A stretch of DNA of 64,000 nucleotides. Source: Sipunculus nudus. Lineage: Eukaryota; Annelida; Sipuncula; Golfingiida; Sipunculidae. Positions 53,026-64,000 of the stretch are shown in pieces. Numbering within the stretch: the first letter of the stretch is position 1; the number at the start of each line of letters is the position of its first letter. Location of the stretch: the NCBI GenBank assembly GCA_026874595.1, contig CM049317.1:47454401-47518400 (forward strand), given 5' to 3'. The notes under the pieces were generated by a model. It had not been told where the DNA came from. It did no database searches and was given only the letters and a program-made list of their open reading frames with translations. The position numbers and the translations under genes are program-made.

Positions 53026-54346
53026 ACCCCCCTTCCGTATCACATCTTCCAAAGGCTCAGTTGAGGGAGTGTGGGACTCCTCATAATGTGACTGAGGGTT
53101 CAAATCCAGAGAGTTACAACTTCTGACATTCACTGACAAATCATTTTCAGAATGCAGAGACATCTGGTGGAATAAACATGAAATAAATTAGGAAAGAAAC
53201 AGAAAAAAATGTCTTTATTTTTCACGTCTCATCAGGAAGACCGGATTTTGAACTAACTCCAACATGACAAATTGGTCTACCTGTTACTAAAAAAATTACA
53301 AAATTAGAGTAAACTTGAGATCTGGCGAGATCTACAACAAAGATAGACTGATTAACAGATCATGTATAACATTAACAGTATATGCTGATTGCCAGATGTA
53401 TCTATCAGTAAGTATAACACATAAATTGACTGATATTTACTGATAACGAGTTTCAGGATATGTTTATGGCAAATATCTACATGGTGTATGATCCATGGAC
53501 AATGTTATGTCAATATACCTTATGTCAAGGAACTTTATATATGTCAACTTTTTAATTCCGTGTCACCCATGCTCACAGCTCCTGACATCTCGGTGGGCGC
53601 TTCCTATTTGTTGTGATCATGTGACCAGTGCTTTGTAGTACAAGTCAATTCGTCCAATGTAAAATACGGCCGTGTAAAACAAGGGGGGGGGGTTACCGTT
53701 AAAACGCGTGCACGCATGACGCTTACGTGCACGCAGATCTCTAGCTGAAAATGTGTGACCCTGGCACAATGGGATGGGGTGGGGGTTAACGGTCTACCTT
53801 AACACATGAATGACTCAGAATACCCCGAAATACCGCCTTGTTAACAGTAATAATGTTAAGATATACCCTTCTAAATTATAAAATATTTTTTTTTTATACA
53901 GTAGAGTGAAACGATATATTAATTGTCTATAGTTAAGGCAGGATGTTCAGAATGTATACCAACAAAAAATCGCACTAAGCGATTGAAGGCTAGTGTCAGT
54001 AAGACCTTTATAAGACTTATTTTCTTTAACAAATATATATTTTTTATATATCTCAATTTAATATACAGGAATAAAAGAGGATCATTCCTTACATACTACG
54101 TTTTACGTACGTTTGCTGATTACTCTAAATATTGATTCAAATAAACCAATAGGTCCTCATTAAGCTCATTTATATCTATTTTATGTACTCTTTTGCCGGC
54201 TATTGCTGTATTTGTATCTGTCATTGCGATCGGTGTTCATTTCCGTATATAATACGTGGCAAAGCATGCATCTTTTTATCATAAAAGTGTAAAATCATTT
54301 ATACAAAGCTTTTATTGGCAATAGGCCCACACCGGTAATCCCTTAC

Positions 54347-54430
54347 CTAACTGACAACTATTGCGATCTCCAGCTTAGGAACTCACTGAGCAACTTACAT
54401 TTCCCGCCAAAATCAAAGAACACGTGAATG
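54347..54430 (-). promoter_or_regulatory. Possible FYCO1 non-coding first exon and promoter
   Basis: On the minus strand, a strong donor TTAG|GTAAGG ends at 54,347. About 55-65 bases upstream is TTTGGCGGGAAA (an E2F-type site, 54,400-54,411), and CACGTG (E-box, 54,421-54,426) just beyond it, in a local stretch of higher CpG. Splicing from here to the acceptor at 50,602 would give a 5' UTR and a 3.7-kb first intron. No transcript evidence; other donors are possible. Confidence 0.3.
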
Positions 54431-55069
54431 TGTGCAAGCCATGCAGTCGGTGCGCGGGCACATACATTTTAATGGACACTAAATTTACATAGGTAAATTT
54501 CCTTTGCTCGAGTTCACAAAATGTCCGTGATAAAACAACAGCGGTGTTGATTAAATTTGATACGAGTTATATATTTGTTGACGTACGTATTTCCGCAAGT
54601 ATTCTGAGGTTGATAGCCGCGCGAGAGCCCCATTTCCACTTTGAAAACCTTAATTGCATATCTTGCTGTATTAGTGCAATCTATATAATATTCAAAGACC
54701 ACCAGTGCTCCCCCCCCCCCCCCATGATGTATAATATAATTCTGTGATTTGCTGGTAACATACAAGCTCTATCTCTATCCCTATCCTTATTCCCCTTTCC
54801 ACTGGTCCATCTCTGATGGCGCCTCTTATTTACGAACATCGCCAATTTAAAACCCTCGTGAACAAAAAGAAAACCACAGTATTTGAAAGACGGCGTTCGC
54901 CTTTAGTGCCCTAGCTAGTTCGTGTAACGAGGCTGGGATATTGGACTCGCGATATCCACTTAATGTCTTTAAAAAATTATAAAAATATCAATACACTTAA
55001 AACATAAGGGACCCGTGGGGTCATGGCGCTCAGACGAACTTTGTAAAATTTTGAAAAATGCAAAATCTA

Positions 55070-55136
<67 letters not shown>

Positions 55137-55984
55137 GTCATTCTACGAAAAACGACCTATTTAAGCAGGTACAACATCTGAAAAATAATTTATCCTAATA
55201 TTTATTTTATAGAGTCTCACATGGAAATAATGAAACAAGGCCTTTGAACTGCCTCCAAAAGTACATCAATTCATAAGCCGACACAAACCCGCACGGGTCA
55301 CTGCTTCACGGGTCGTGCTGTGGGCGAATTCATATAGATAACATGCAGTAATTAGCAGAAGCCACGAGCAAGGAACATGATCACTTATAATCCTGGCGAT
55401 GAAGACGCTCCGTTCCAAGAAGTACTGCTCACGGGTGTTTCCACGAGTACAATCAAACCCCCTGTACAAACTTGTGAGCACCACGGTGGTAAGTCCAATA
55501 TTTCTGTATACGAGATATGTACCTGTATGTGTTATACACTCTTTTTACGTTCTGTGAACCAGACACATGACATCCAGCAGGGATTATTTCCAGCGCGTAT
55601 CTTCGTTTGAAGAAATATTGCCGATGGTAATGAATCATCATTGTATAATCTAAATGTAAGGATGGGTGTAAGATTTTTTTCCCATTTCATTAAATAGTTT
55701 ATTTGTAATTTTTCACGTGCTATTGCCTTGATAAATAAATGTATACTGCTTGAAATTCATATGTATTTAATAACACTGTGATAAAATTTGCAATTTGACA
55801 GAAATCTGGACAGATCCAGTTAGATGCCAAAGGTAATACTGAATAACTTGTGCCGTTAATACCCATGTTCATCACTGATCTGTTATTCCAAAATATCGGT
55901 CTTTATATTCTGATTACAGGATCATTAAATAAAATGTAAATGTGATTAACGTATCTTCCACATTTCCCTGTGAATTCTCGTCGG

Positions 55985-56037
<53 letters not shown>

Positions 56038-56319
56038 AGACATAGATATAGATATATATATATGTCTATATATACACCAGTGAGTGTATGAAAATCAGTC
56101 AAATGCCTAATATTTTCAGTCAATTTACGAAGTGTCTGATTCACTCAGGCAGTTTATAAAATGAATGAAATTTTCAGGCATTTTACTAATTGACTGAAAT
56201 ATCAATAAGTTTATTTGACAGATTGAATCGATATGAAATATAATATTAAACTGACCGAAATTTTTAGGCATTTTAAAAATTGACTGATTTTACACATTGA
56301 CTGTAACAGACATACATAC

Positions 56320-56358
<39 letters not shown>

Positions 56359-56470
56359 TTTAGCAATGAATTATTGTCATTTTACTTATTCCTAATAACT
56401 CATACTTTTGAATAAATACAAAGACCGTTTTAAAAGTTCATTATATATTTATATATATATATATATATAT

Positions 56471-56526
<56 letters not shown>

Positions 56527-56600
56527 CATCGCGTTTACCTTTTTTTGTCTTATTACTTGAGGAATTGCGGACCCGACAAAAGGCGTTAAAAAAACCTATA
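54431..56600. other. Flank with long (TA)n tracts, no gene recognised
   Basis: A poly-C run at 54,709-54,723, (TA)n at about 55,072-55,134, and (TA)n/(GATA)n at 55,990-56,065, 56,325-56,355 and 56,448-56,520. The plus-strand frame at 55,377-55,610 has no recognised domain. Confidence 0.5.
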
Positions 56601-56699
56601 CGAGAGACCAGGGACGTCGTCCACTTCGACTAATGTGTCAGCACCCACGCTGACCAAGCCTCAGCCAATGCCAACTGGACCAGCAGCTTCTGTATGTGA

Positions 56700-57358
56700 T
56701 ACTGGCCCATTCACCACGGAGAGGCAAATATAAATCATACAGTGTTAAGGAGAAGCTGGTCGTGATACAGGAGCGAGGCAAAGCTTTAAACTTGGCATTA
56801 GGCCTAGTGTGATCACGCTTGCCACGTGGATGAAGGCTAATTATGACGATGTGACGTGACAAAGAAGAGTGGGCGGAAGACTTTCGGGTGCGGGCCGTAT
56901 AAGGAAATTGCGGCATGGATTTTAGTCCAGAGCGACTTCATTGCATCTGTCGGTCACACTTGAGATTCTGTGCAGTTATATGCGCGTAAGACCATTACAG
57001 AGAAATTACCGTGTTTAAATTCACGGCTTCCCGACGAAGGCTGCACTGCTTCCTAAAGCGTCACGGGATGAAACTGCTCGCCCGTAAAAGCATGGAGCAG
57101 AACCTTCCTATGCAGATAGAAAATAAATTGAACAGCTTCAGTGCCTTTGTCCATAAACTACGCGTTCAAGAAGAGATAGCGGAGGAAATGATACTTAATA
57201 TGGACGAGACGTCAGTCTACTTTGCCCTCGTGCCCGGTAAAGGTGTGGACCACGGGGGAGCGCGGGAAGTTCGAGTTCAAACAACGGGAGCAGACAAGCG
57301 ACACATCACATTCGTCCTAACATGCACAGCGTCGGGAAGAATGTTGCCAAACGATTGA
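56700..57358 (+). pseudogene. Decayed pogo/Tigger-like transposase fragment
   Basis: The frame at 57,011-57,358 contains ILNMDETSVYFALVPGKG.. and, further on, VRVQTTGADKRHITFVLTCTA.. ending SGRMLP. N-M-D-E-T-x-(V)-x-F followed by T-T-G-x-(D/E)-K-R is the first catalytic Asp block of pogo/Tigger DDE transposases. Upstream (56,730-56,800) an out-of-frame SVKEKLVVIQERG-like stretch fits the N-terminal DNA-binding part. The rest of the DDE domain is missing. Inactive. Confidence 0.75.
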
Positions 57359-57957
57359 AGCAAGAAGGACATAACTCGCATAACTCTGTTGGATAGAACT
57401 CCATACAACATAACATATTAGTCCATGGGCCAAAAAAGTGAATACTCCCCCCACCCCATAGGGAATTTTCGCGACCCCCCTAGTTTTCTTCCTTGCGGCG
57501 AACTTTACTCATTTCCAGGTTTTTCCAAACATATAAATACTGCAAACACCTGGAAATCAACTTTTTATAAACCGCGTCCTCAATTTGAAAACTTTTTTTC
57601 TGGTGCGACTTTCGATTGGTCCATAACTTTATTTATCTACATCATAAGTGCACAACTGTGACATCAATGAAATTGGAAGAACATATAAGCTTTATAATGG
57701 TATATAATTTGGCCTTGAAAATGTAACATGTGAAAATTCTTGGGCAACTTTTGTACCCCTAACCCTTATATTTTTCTTTTAAAATGACTTTTTTGTTAGA
57801 TATTATGGACACCAAAGGCATATTTTAAGATTTAGGCATATCCTAAGGTCTTAAAATGTTTAGAACATCTTGGGTAAAGGACACCTCAAAGAAAACAACT
57901 ATTCTGCTTATTTGACATCACATTATTTATACACATGTATTTATATATTTTTTTACA

Positions 57958-58010
<53 letters not shown>

Positions 58011-58839
58011 CTTAATAAATATAACTTCTAAATTCTAAATTGCTTCATTATTACTCCCTAATTCGGCTGATATGTTATCAAATTTTTCTTTCTGATGAAT
58101 TTAATTCATTTGAATAATTAACCTGTTTAATTTTTTTAAAAAGGAAATTATATATTTTAATCCTATATACAACAGCATAGCATCACCTGAATTTCTCCCT
58201 GCAATATTATTTAAGAATACCTTTTGTACATTTGAGTGTTAACATCTTTACATTTAATGAAATACAGTTCAAACAACAATTATTACATTACAACACATGT
58301 TGTATATTGCAGTTTCTGTGTGTTGGTGGGCGGGGGGGGGGGGGCGTATATGAGAATAATTTTACACCTGAAACACCAGGGGTGCTCCCCCAGTGAAGCA
58401 TTACTAATCAGGTATTACCAGGCAGAGCAGTGACCAGAAGCGGGCTGCCTGGCGCCTGACTGTGCAAAATACATTACAGCCCGAAATACGTCAACAACTA
58501 GCCCTAATTTTGAGCTATCATTTTCAGATTATAGAAATCAAAAGGTTTTGTGTGTATGCATAAAAATAAAGCAACAGTGCTTACAGGGAAAAAAGTGCAG
58601 GGGTCAAAGTAAGGCAAAATTTAGGGTACTGATTTTATATTTAAAATATTAAAAAAATTCGGATTTAATATCTGGTATACAATTGAATATTATAAAGTTA
58701 TATTCTTTAAAAAAGTCTGTAGCTTCAACAATTACCATGTTAAGTGTCAAAATATATTTCTCGTTTTGATACATTACCTAATGTTCCGGTACATAGCTTT
58801 AAAAATTTCATAATACTGACCTACTTTTTGATATGAAGA

Positions 58840-58937
<98 letters not shown>

Positions 58938-59229
58938 GAATATTTATGCTAAATATAAACAAGTTAGTGGTATTTTCTGTGACGTGCTTTCGCTTGGGAT
59001 TGGCTGAAAAAGGATAATTTAGGATCCAAAGGTGGCTTGTGTAATGGATGCAACTGAACAAGAAGAACAGGCACACAAAACGACCACTATACTGGTTGTA
59101 CAAGAGAAAAATAAGATCAATGTCAAGGTCAACAGTTTTTGAACTACACTGAGAACTTGATTGAAACACTTTGTCTGTCAGTTAAATAAAAGTTATCACT
59201 TTCACGGGAATTCTTAAATATGATGAACT
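57359..59229. other. AT-rich flank with (TA)n and GA tracts
   Basis: (TA)n at about 57,958-58,006 and 58,842-58,914, then (GA)n to 58,936; a poly-G run near 58,332-58,344. No coding exon recognised. Confidence 0.6.
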
Positions 59230-60375
59230 ATTATTTGGCTGATTTGGCCAAGGTAAAGGTCACCAGAACTCTTCTGAGTACAAGGCCAAAGCAACTGGTG
59301 TGTCAAATTTGAAGAAAACATATGCTGTGCTTGCAAAGTTCTAGAATTTTTAATAATCCTAAAATTCTACAGGTTTGTCGAAGACTTGCGACACCAAATA
59401 CGACAGATGATGGGACTGAAAATAATATGTCAAAAACAAAATAATAAACACACCAGGTTTTAGGAGACTAGATGAAACCAGAGAACTGACATCTTTGCTT
59501 AAGTGCTATCTGTATCAGGAACTAATAACACTAGTCATGGCCAATAAACATACGAGGTTTCAGGACGCTAGACGAAACCGCGGATGAGAAACTGACACCT
59601 TGCTGTAACCTGACAGTCTACATATAAAGAAAGGAGAAAATGAGTGTAAATAAAAAAATGCAGGTCGCGCGCGCCACCAGGGTCCAGGAAATGATAAAAC
59701 TAGTAATGATCAATAAGAGTATGAGATGTCGGGACACTAGATGAAACCACAAAGGGGAAACTGTAACCTTGCTGCAATTTGACAAGTCCAAAAATTAGAG
59801 AAGAAAATATAAAAAATATCAGTGGCGCCACCAGTCCTCAGAAACTGTTAAAACTAGTCATGATCAATATTCAAGACAAGGTTAAGTTAGAAGATGCCAG
59901 GTCCAGCGGTTACGTTTTTGCCCTGACGGCCAAAGAGTGATCACTTTAGCTCAGATGACTTTCAGTCAGCTGAGCTAAAATGCATAAAAATTAGAAAACC
60001 TCATAGGTGGCGCCATCATTCTTCAGGATATTATCTTACACTCCAAGATCAATATGCATGGAAAGAATCATGGCAATCAATGCATTAGTTATTTAGCTAC
60101 TGGAGCCTTTGTGTCATTTTTATTTATTATTCTGGGGGTGTACCTTCGAGCCCCAGAACTCCGAGGATATAGGTTAAAGTGATATAATTTCAGATTTCCA
60201 AATGGATTTTTTTATAAATCTCAATTCGAGTTCATTAAGAAATTTCTAGGTCAAGCGATAATGATTTGTGTCCTGTTTATGGACGGGACAGACAAAAAGA
60301 CGGACATACGAACGGTCGACGGATAAAGAGTGACCGCTATAGCTCAGATGACTTTCAGTGATCTGATCTAAAATT
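59230..60375 (-). repeat. Inverted copies of the left-end stem-loop repeat
   Basis: The stem-loop AGCTCAG..CTGAGCT appears in reverse orientation at about 59,948-59,976 and, less perfectly, 60,341-60,369. Upstream of each is the complement of the 336-bp unit: AGGTGGCGCCA, TATTCTGGGGGTGTACCT, CAGGTCCAGCGGTTACG. So at least two more elements of the family at 1.1-5 kb lie here, pointing the other way. Confidence 0.8.
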
Positions 60376-61545
60376 GGACCTATTCAAAGTCAAGGTCACT
60401 CTCACAGGAAAGATCGTGGCCCCATTTTAATTAGGCTTCGTCTTCTGGCCCATATCAATGCGCTTGAAAAATTAGAAAAGATCAGTTAAACCCTTCACGA
60501 GTTTTCTCGCTCACAAGATTTGTATGCGGCGACGTGACCGTATCAAAACCATAGTATCCTCGACTTCTAAGTCTGAGCATACAACAAACTTTGCATATGC
60601 ATTTTATTTCTGTTTAAACACATATTAAGGTCACGTGCATTTAATTTCTCTTGCTCCAGGACAGATGTGATCAATAGATATGAATTATATAGTTGGCATT
60701 TCAAGAAATCAGCATGGGTTAAAGAGTTATCAAGTAAAATGGGTGGGACAAACGGACGGTCGGACGAACAAGGACCATTTTAGTAGTTCTCCGACGGGGG
60801 ACTTATATTTCTATTCAACATAGTATTCATTGAATTCCCCTAGCTCCAAGAAATCCTTTGCATATGATTTGAAGGTTAAAGTGTTTTTATTTACTGACTT
60901 ATCTCAAAGATAGTGAAAAGGACAGTTTTGGAGTGGAGAAGGTCGTTAAACAGAGTTGGCGCAATCTGCAAGTAAAAATCACGTCATTCATGTGCTGAGT
61001 AGGTCTGTCAAATTAGTGAAGTAAGCAGCAAGGGTCTTAAAGAAAAGTGGTAAATGAAAGTTGCGGGACGGACGGAAGGGAAATCTGAAAGCATTGTGAT
61101 CAGCAAATGTTTTAACTCTGGTGGAAATATCATTCTGAAAATAATTCTATTCAATATAGTATTCACTGAATTCCCTTGGCTCCATGATTCTTTACCTGTG
61201 ATATGAAAGCTAATGTAATTTTATACGGACCTTTCTGAAGGAAAGTGTAAAAGACGATTTTGGAGTGCAGGAAGTCTTTTAACAATTGGCGCAATCTGTA
61301 GGTTATAATCACGTTGTCATGTGCTGAGTAAATCTGTAAAAATTGGTGAAGAAAGCAGCAAGGGTCTTAGCCATATATGGTAAAAGAACGAGACGTGACG
61401 GACGGACAGATGGGCGCGGACCATTTTAGTTGTCCTCCGTCCTACGGCGGCGGACTAAAAAGAAATGTGGTTTTGATATTATTTAGTCTTGAAGTGTAAC
61501 AAGTGTAACATTAAGGAAAAATAATGCTTTCCTTAATTTCTTGCA
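60376..61545 (+). repeat. Other GGACGG-ended repeats
   Basis: Two related ~350-bp segments (about 60,740-61,080 and 61,080-61,455) share ATAGTATTCA(T/C)TGAATTCCC, TGTGCTGAGTA, GCAGCAAGGGTCTTA and GACGGACGGAC, and the outer ones end GGACCATTTTAGT.GT(T/C)CTCCG. A decayed dispersed family; no coding capacity. Confidence 0.6.
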
Positions 61546-61677
61546 GGAACAACCATTGACCCGGCTTCTTTGAAGTTCAAAATACATAAGTGGAGGTCAG
61601 ACTCCCACCTGGTGTAAAGCAGACCGTTTCTTAATACAATCAATTCCACCGATCCCACCATATTTCAAAACAGAATT

Positions 61678-61937
61678 TTAACTCTTCCCATTAAAGGCGA
61701 ACACCTGCTTCCTGCTTTCTTTGGAACATGCTTCAATGTACTTTTCATCCTGTTCGATGTTTGCATCATAAAATGAACCCAGTAGGATGCCCAGGGCAAC
61801 ATCTTCCTTGCATCGCATCGGCCATGTGTAGGAGCGACACGTGTAACCGTGGTTCCTTCTTTGACCAGGTTGATCACCAACTAGAATAAACTCGACTTTT
61901 GAAACCATCTCGCTAGATGTCCTTGAGGTTTTTTGGT
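61678..61937 (-). CDS. Possible last coding exon of an unidentified gene
   Basis: A strong acceptor (TTTTTTTTCAG, exon from 61,937) leads into an open frame of 86 codons ending TAA at 61,678: QKTSRTSSEMVSKVEFILVG.., CRSYTWPMRCKEDVALGILL.. to FAFNGKS. Composition and codon use look coding. No family recognised. It may be a real terminal exon or part of the retroelement debris to its right. Confidence 0.35.
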
Positions 61938-62150
61938 CTGAAAAAAAACAAACACTTCAAGGTAGCATGGTTATAAGAAACTGTCTGTCAAAGAGAAAGT
62001 TTTTTAAATATCCCTCATGTACACAACTACAAGGAGCAGTTTTCGCTTCCTGCTTTAGATAGTTCCACTTCCATAAGCGATTGCCCCTTGAACTCCATCT
62101 TGGACTTATGATAAGACACTTCCAATGGCTACCCCTCTGCTGTCTGTGTC

Positions 62151-62470
62151 TTAAAAGAACCGGACATTTGCTGAATTATCTGGGAAGGCTAAAATTATAA
62201 CACTTGTAAGCTTGTATTTCAAGGTGGTCATTGCTTCTTCACACTTATCGGTCCATACATACGGAACTCTCTTCTCTGTTAACTGTTGAAGCGTTTCACT
62301 ATGCGAGCAGATAGAACCAGTCCAAAAACGGTGGTGACTTCTGCTTGATCCTTGGGTTGTGATTCGGATCTGTACATATCCAATATCTAGAAAAAAGTGT
62401 CCAAGAAAAATATCACCTCTTCCTGTAACAGTATGCAATTACGAGGTCTTAGTTTCAGCGAGGCAATCTT
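62151..62470 (-). pseudogene. Ty3/gypsy-like pol fragment (RT end to RNase H start)
   Basis: LTEKRVPYVWTDKCEEAMTT.. followed by LKYKLTSVIILAFPD matches the well-known block at the RT/RNase H border of Ty3/gypsy LTR retrotransposons (W-T-x-x-C-x-x-A-x-x-x-L-K-x-x-L-x-x-x-x-x-L-A-x-P-D). The preceding part corresponds, with shifts, to the RT thumb (a F-L-G-H-like block). Degraded. Confidence 0.8.
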
Positions 62471-64000
62471 AAATCAAAAGAAACCTTTTGAAGACGTTTA
62501 AGGTATGTTTTAATTGTTCTGGCAAACACATCTTGAAACACAACCACTGCTTGCAAGGATAACTATCCCAAAACTTATTAGTAAACGTTGAAAAGTCGAT
62601 TGCGCGTTGCACTGATTGAACGGCAATGTCACATTCTCAGGTAATGTCCGCGTACCGTGACAATTAGCACTGTCTCTCTTTTTGTTAATATCGCGATGTC
62701 ATGTCTAACGTTGAGAAATAGTTCGAACCTGCAAAAGCATCAAGATTGTCCTTCATCCATTAGAGTAGGTGTGGGTGCTTTAATTAAAAATTATTAAGTA
62801 CCCGATAGACTACACAAATTCTGTGGGCATTGTCTTTCCTCTACCACACGATTTCCAGCGATGTAGCCCATGGGCTTTCCCATTCTTCTATTGCTGACAA
62901 CGATCCTTTGATGAAGGGGGACTTTTTTTTAATCTCCACAGGAGATTTCAGAGTTCCACCTTTTCTTCCTCTCTCAAATTTTGGCAACTTCCTTCATACA
63001 ACTGCCAAAGATGATCTTGAACACTTTCTGATGAAGACTCGATCTTTCAGTTAAACGTTGAGCCCACACTAAGGTGGTTTACTTTGACCTCGGCAACAAG
63101 CTCTACAAAGCCAATATTGTTGTCCCTTTTTGTAGTGTTGTTGATTCGAGTAATACATTGCAAAGCCATACTGACACTTTCCTAAATTTAAGTTACCACT
63201 ACACAGTTCGCCATAGTAATGCCTTGTTGGCTGATGGCTTCATTGTCTCTTTGTCCTCAGGAATGGACAGTTAGCTACAAAGTGCTGGTCATAGTCATAT
63301 CCATTACATCTTCGTCGTTGTCTGTACACCTGGTTTGTTGTGAGGTATAAGGTCTCCTTATTCTCTTTCTCTCCTTTCATATCATTAACATTGAAGAGTG
63401 CGGCAAGAAAAATGTCGAACTACTTGCCATATCGCCCTTCAAAATCTCTCTAAGCTTCCTTCGCTAAGCTCAATTTCTGTGTTTCTTACCGGTCATTGTG
63501 TCTGTAACCAGGTATCGGTTTCTGTTACTAAAACAGCTTCCATGTCCGATGTTCTTGGTTTATTTTGCACAATGACTTTCTTAAGATCAACATTGTCAGG
63601 AGCATTCTTAGAGCATTATATTGCAAAGTCCTCCTGAAAGGAACTGCGTATCCACAGCAGCAGGCATAGACGAACATACAGTATTTACACTAGAAGTCCG
63701 AACATTACAACTGTTGTTGTGCTGAAACTGATTAACAGTTTGCTGTGGATTCAACAGATCACTACCTAGTTATGTACCTGCAGTGTCCTGAGTTTTACAT
63801 GACACAATTTTGCTCTAGAACACATATTTCTGTGTCTATATTCGTAATCTCCGGTTGCAGAGAACGACGAAAGTGCTTTAAGTAAGTCCAACGAGTTCCC
63901 GGTGTAACATCCTTGCTTGAATAACCCCAACTTGAATAAGTACCAAGTCAGCCATTTGATGGCAACACAGGTATGCATACAAAAAATAATCCCTGTACTC
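62471..64000 (-). pseudogene. Further Ty3/gypsy-like debris, heavily decayed
   Basis: On the minus strand around 62,860-63,050, a frame broken by stops includes NLREEEKVEL, a linker-like block found between protease and RT in this class, so the element runs right to left with RT mostly deleted (about 350 bp remain between the two blocks). The stretch 63,270-63,330 has a Cys/His arrangement that could be a worn zinc knuckle. No LTR was identified within the window. Confidence 0.4.

Larger units (their letters stand above)
50604..54346. other. 5' region of FYCO1, probably first intron
   Basis: AT-rich, with repeats at 51.42-53.02 kb and a (TA)n tract at about 52,760-52,812. No coding exon was firmly recognised. 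The minus-strand frame at 52,921-53,163 has some coding character in its upstream half (..HYEESHTPSTEPLEDVIRKG..) but its downstream half is the repeat. Confidence 0.45.

Overview
The window is nuclear DNA from a metazoan, most likely a marine bivalve mollusc. The evidence is an AT-rich, intron-rich sequence with GT-AG introns, long (TA)n tracts, and dispersed repeats of a type I associate with bivalves: stem-loops around AGCTCAG...CTGAGCT, 'GGACGGACGG' strings, and tRNA-derived SINEs. The species call is an inference from repeat style. No bacterial, organellar, CRISPR, rRNA or free-standing tRNA gene was seen.

One gene dominates: a complete FYCO1 orthologue (RUN, coiled coil, FYVE, LIR, GOLD), an autophagosome/late-endosome transport adaptor, on the minus strand. 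I assembled 22 coding exons from ATG at 50,596 to TAA at 9,172. Every junction is GT-AG, the phases agree at every junction, and the lengths sum to 5,067 nt (about 1,688 aa). The RUN domain is in exons 1-5 (50.6-45.4 kb), a Ser-rich linker in exon 6, the coiled coil in exons 7-15 (41.3-26.2 kb), the FYVE zinc finger in exons 15-17, the LC3-interacting motif FDVI in exon 19, and the GOLD domain in exons 20-22.

The most striking feature is not another gene but how the tandem repeats relate to this one. Several introns are largely filled by minisatellites whose unit spans an exon-intron border, so a splice site is repeated many times beside the real one. The cases are the exon 8 donor (25-bp unit, about 65 copies), exon 9 donor (32 bp, about 80), exon 15 donor (50-55 bp, 3 extra copies), exon 17 donor (23 bp, about 40) and exon 20 acceptor (about 33 bp, about 40). 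The LIR exon 19 is itself duplicated on a 100-bp period, and a degenerate array just after the stop codon repeats AATAAA signals. A further 33-bp array in intron 6 has no visible link to an exon.

Region by region: 1-5 kb is a 336-bp satellite-like array; 5-9.2 kb is AT-rich 3' flank or UTR; 9.2-50.6 kb is FYCO1. Its introns carry a 1.39-kb TIR element with an in-window empty-site copy, a 5'-truncated non-LTR retrotransposon, two tRNA-derived SINEs and several MITE-like elements. 50.6-54.5 kb is 5' flank with a possible non-coding first exon. 55-59 kb is (TA)n-rich with a decayed pogo/Tigger-like transposase. 59-61.5 kb carries inverted copies of the left-end repeat, and 61.5-64 kb holds one unidentified exon and Ty3/gypsy-like pol debris.
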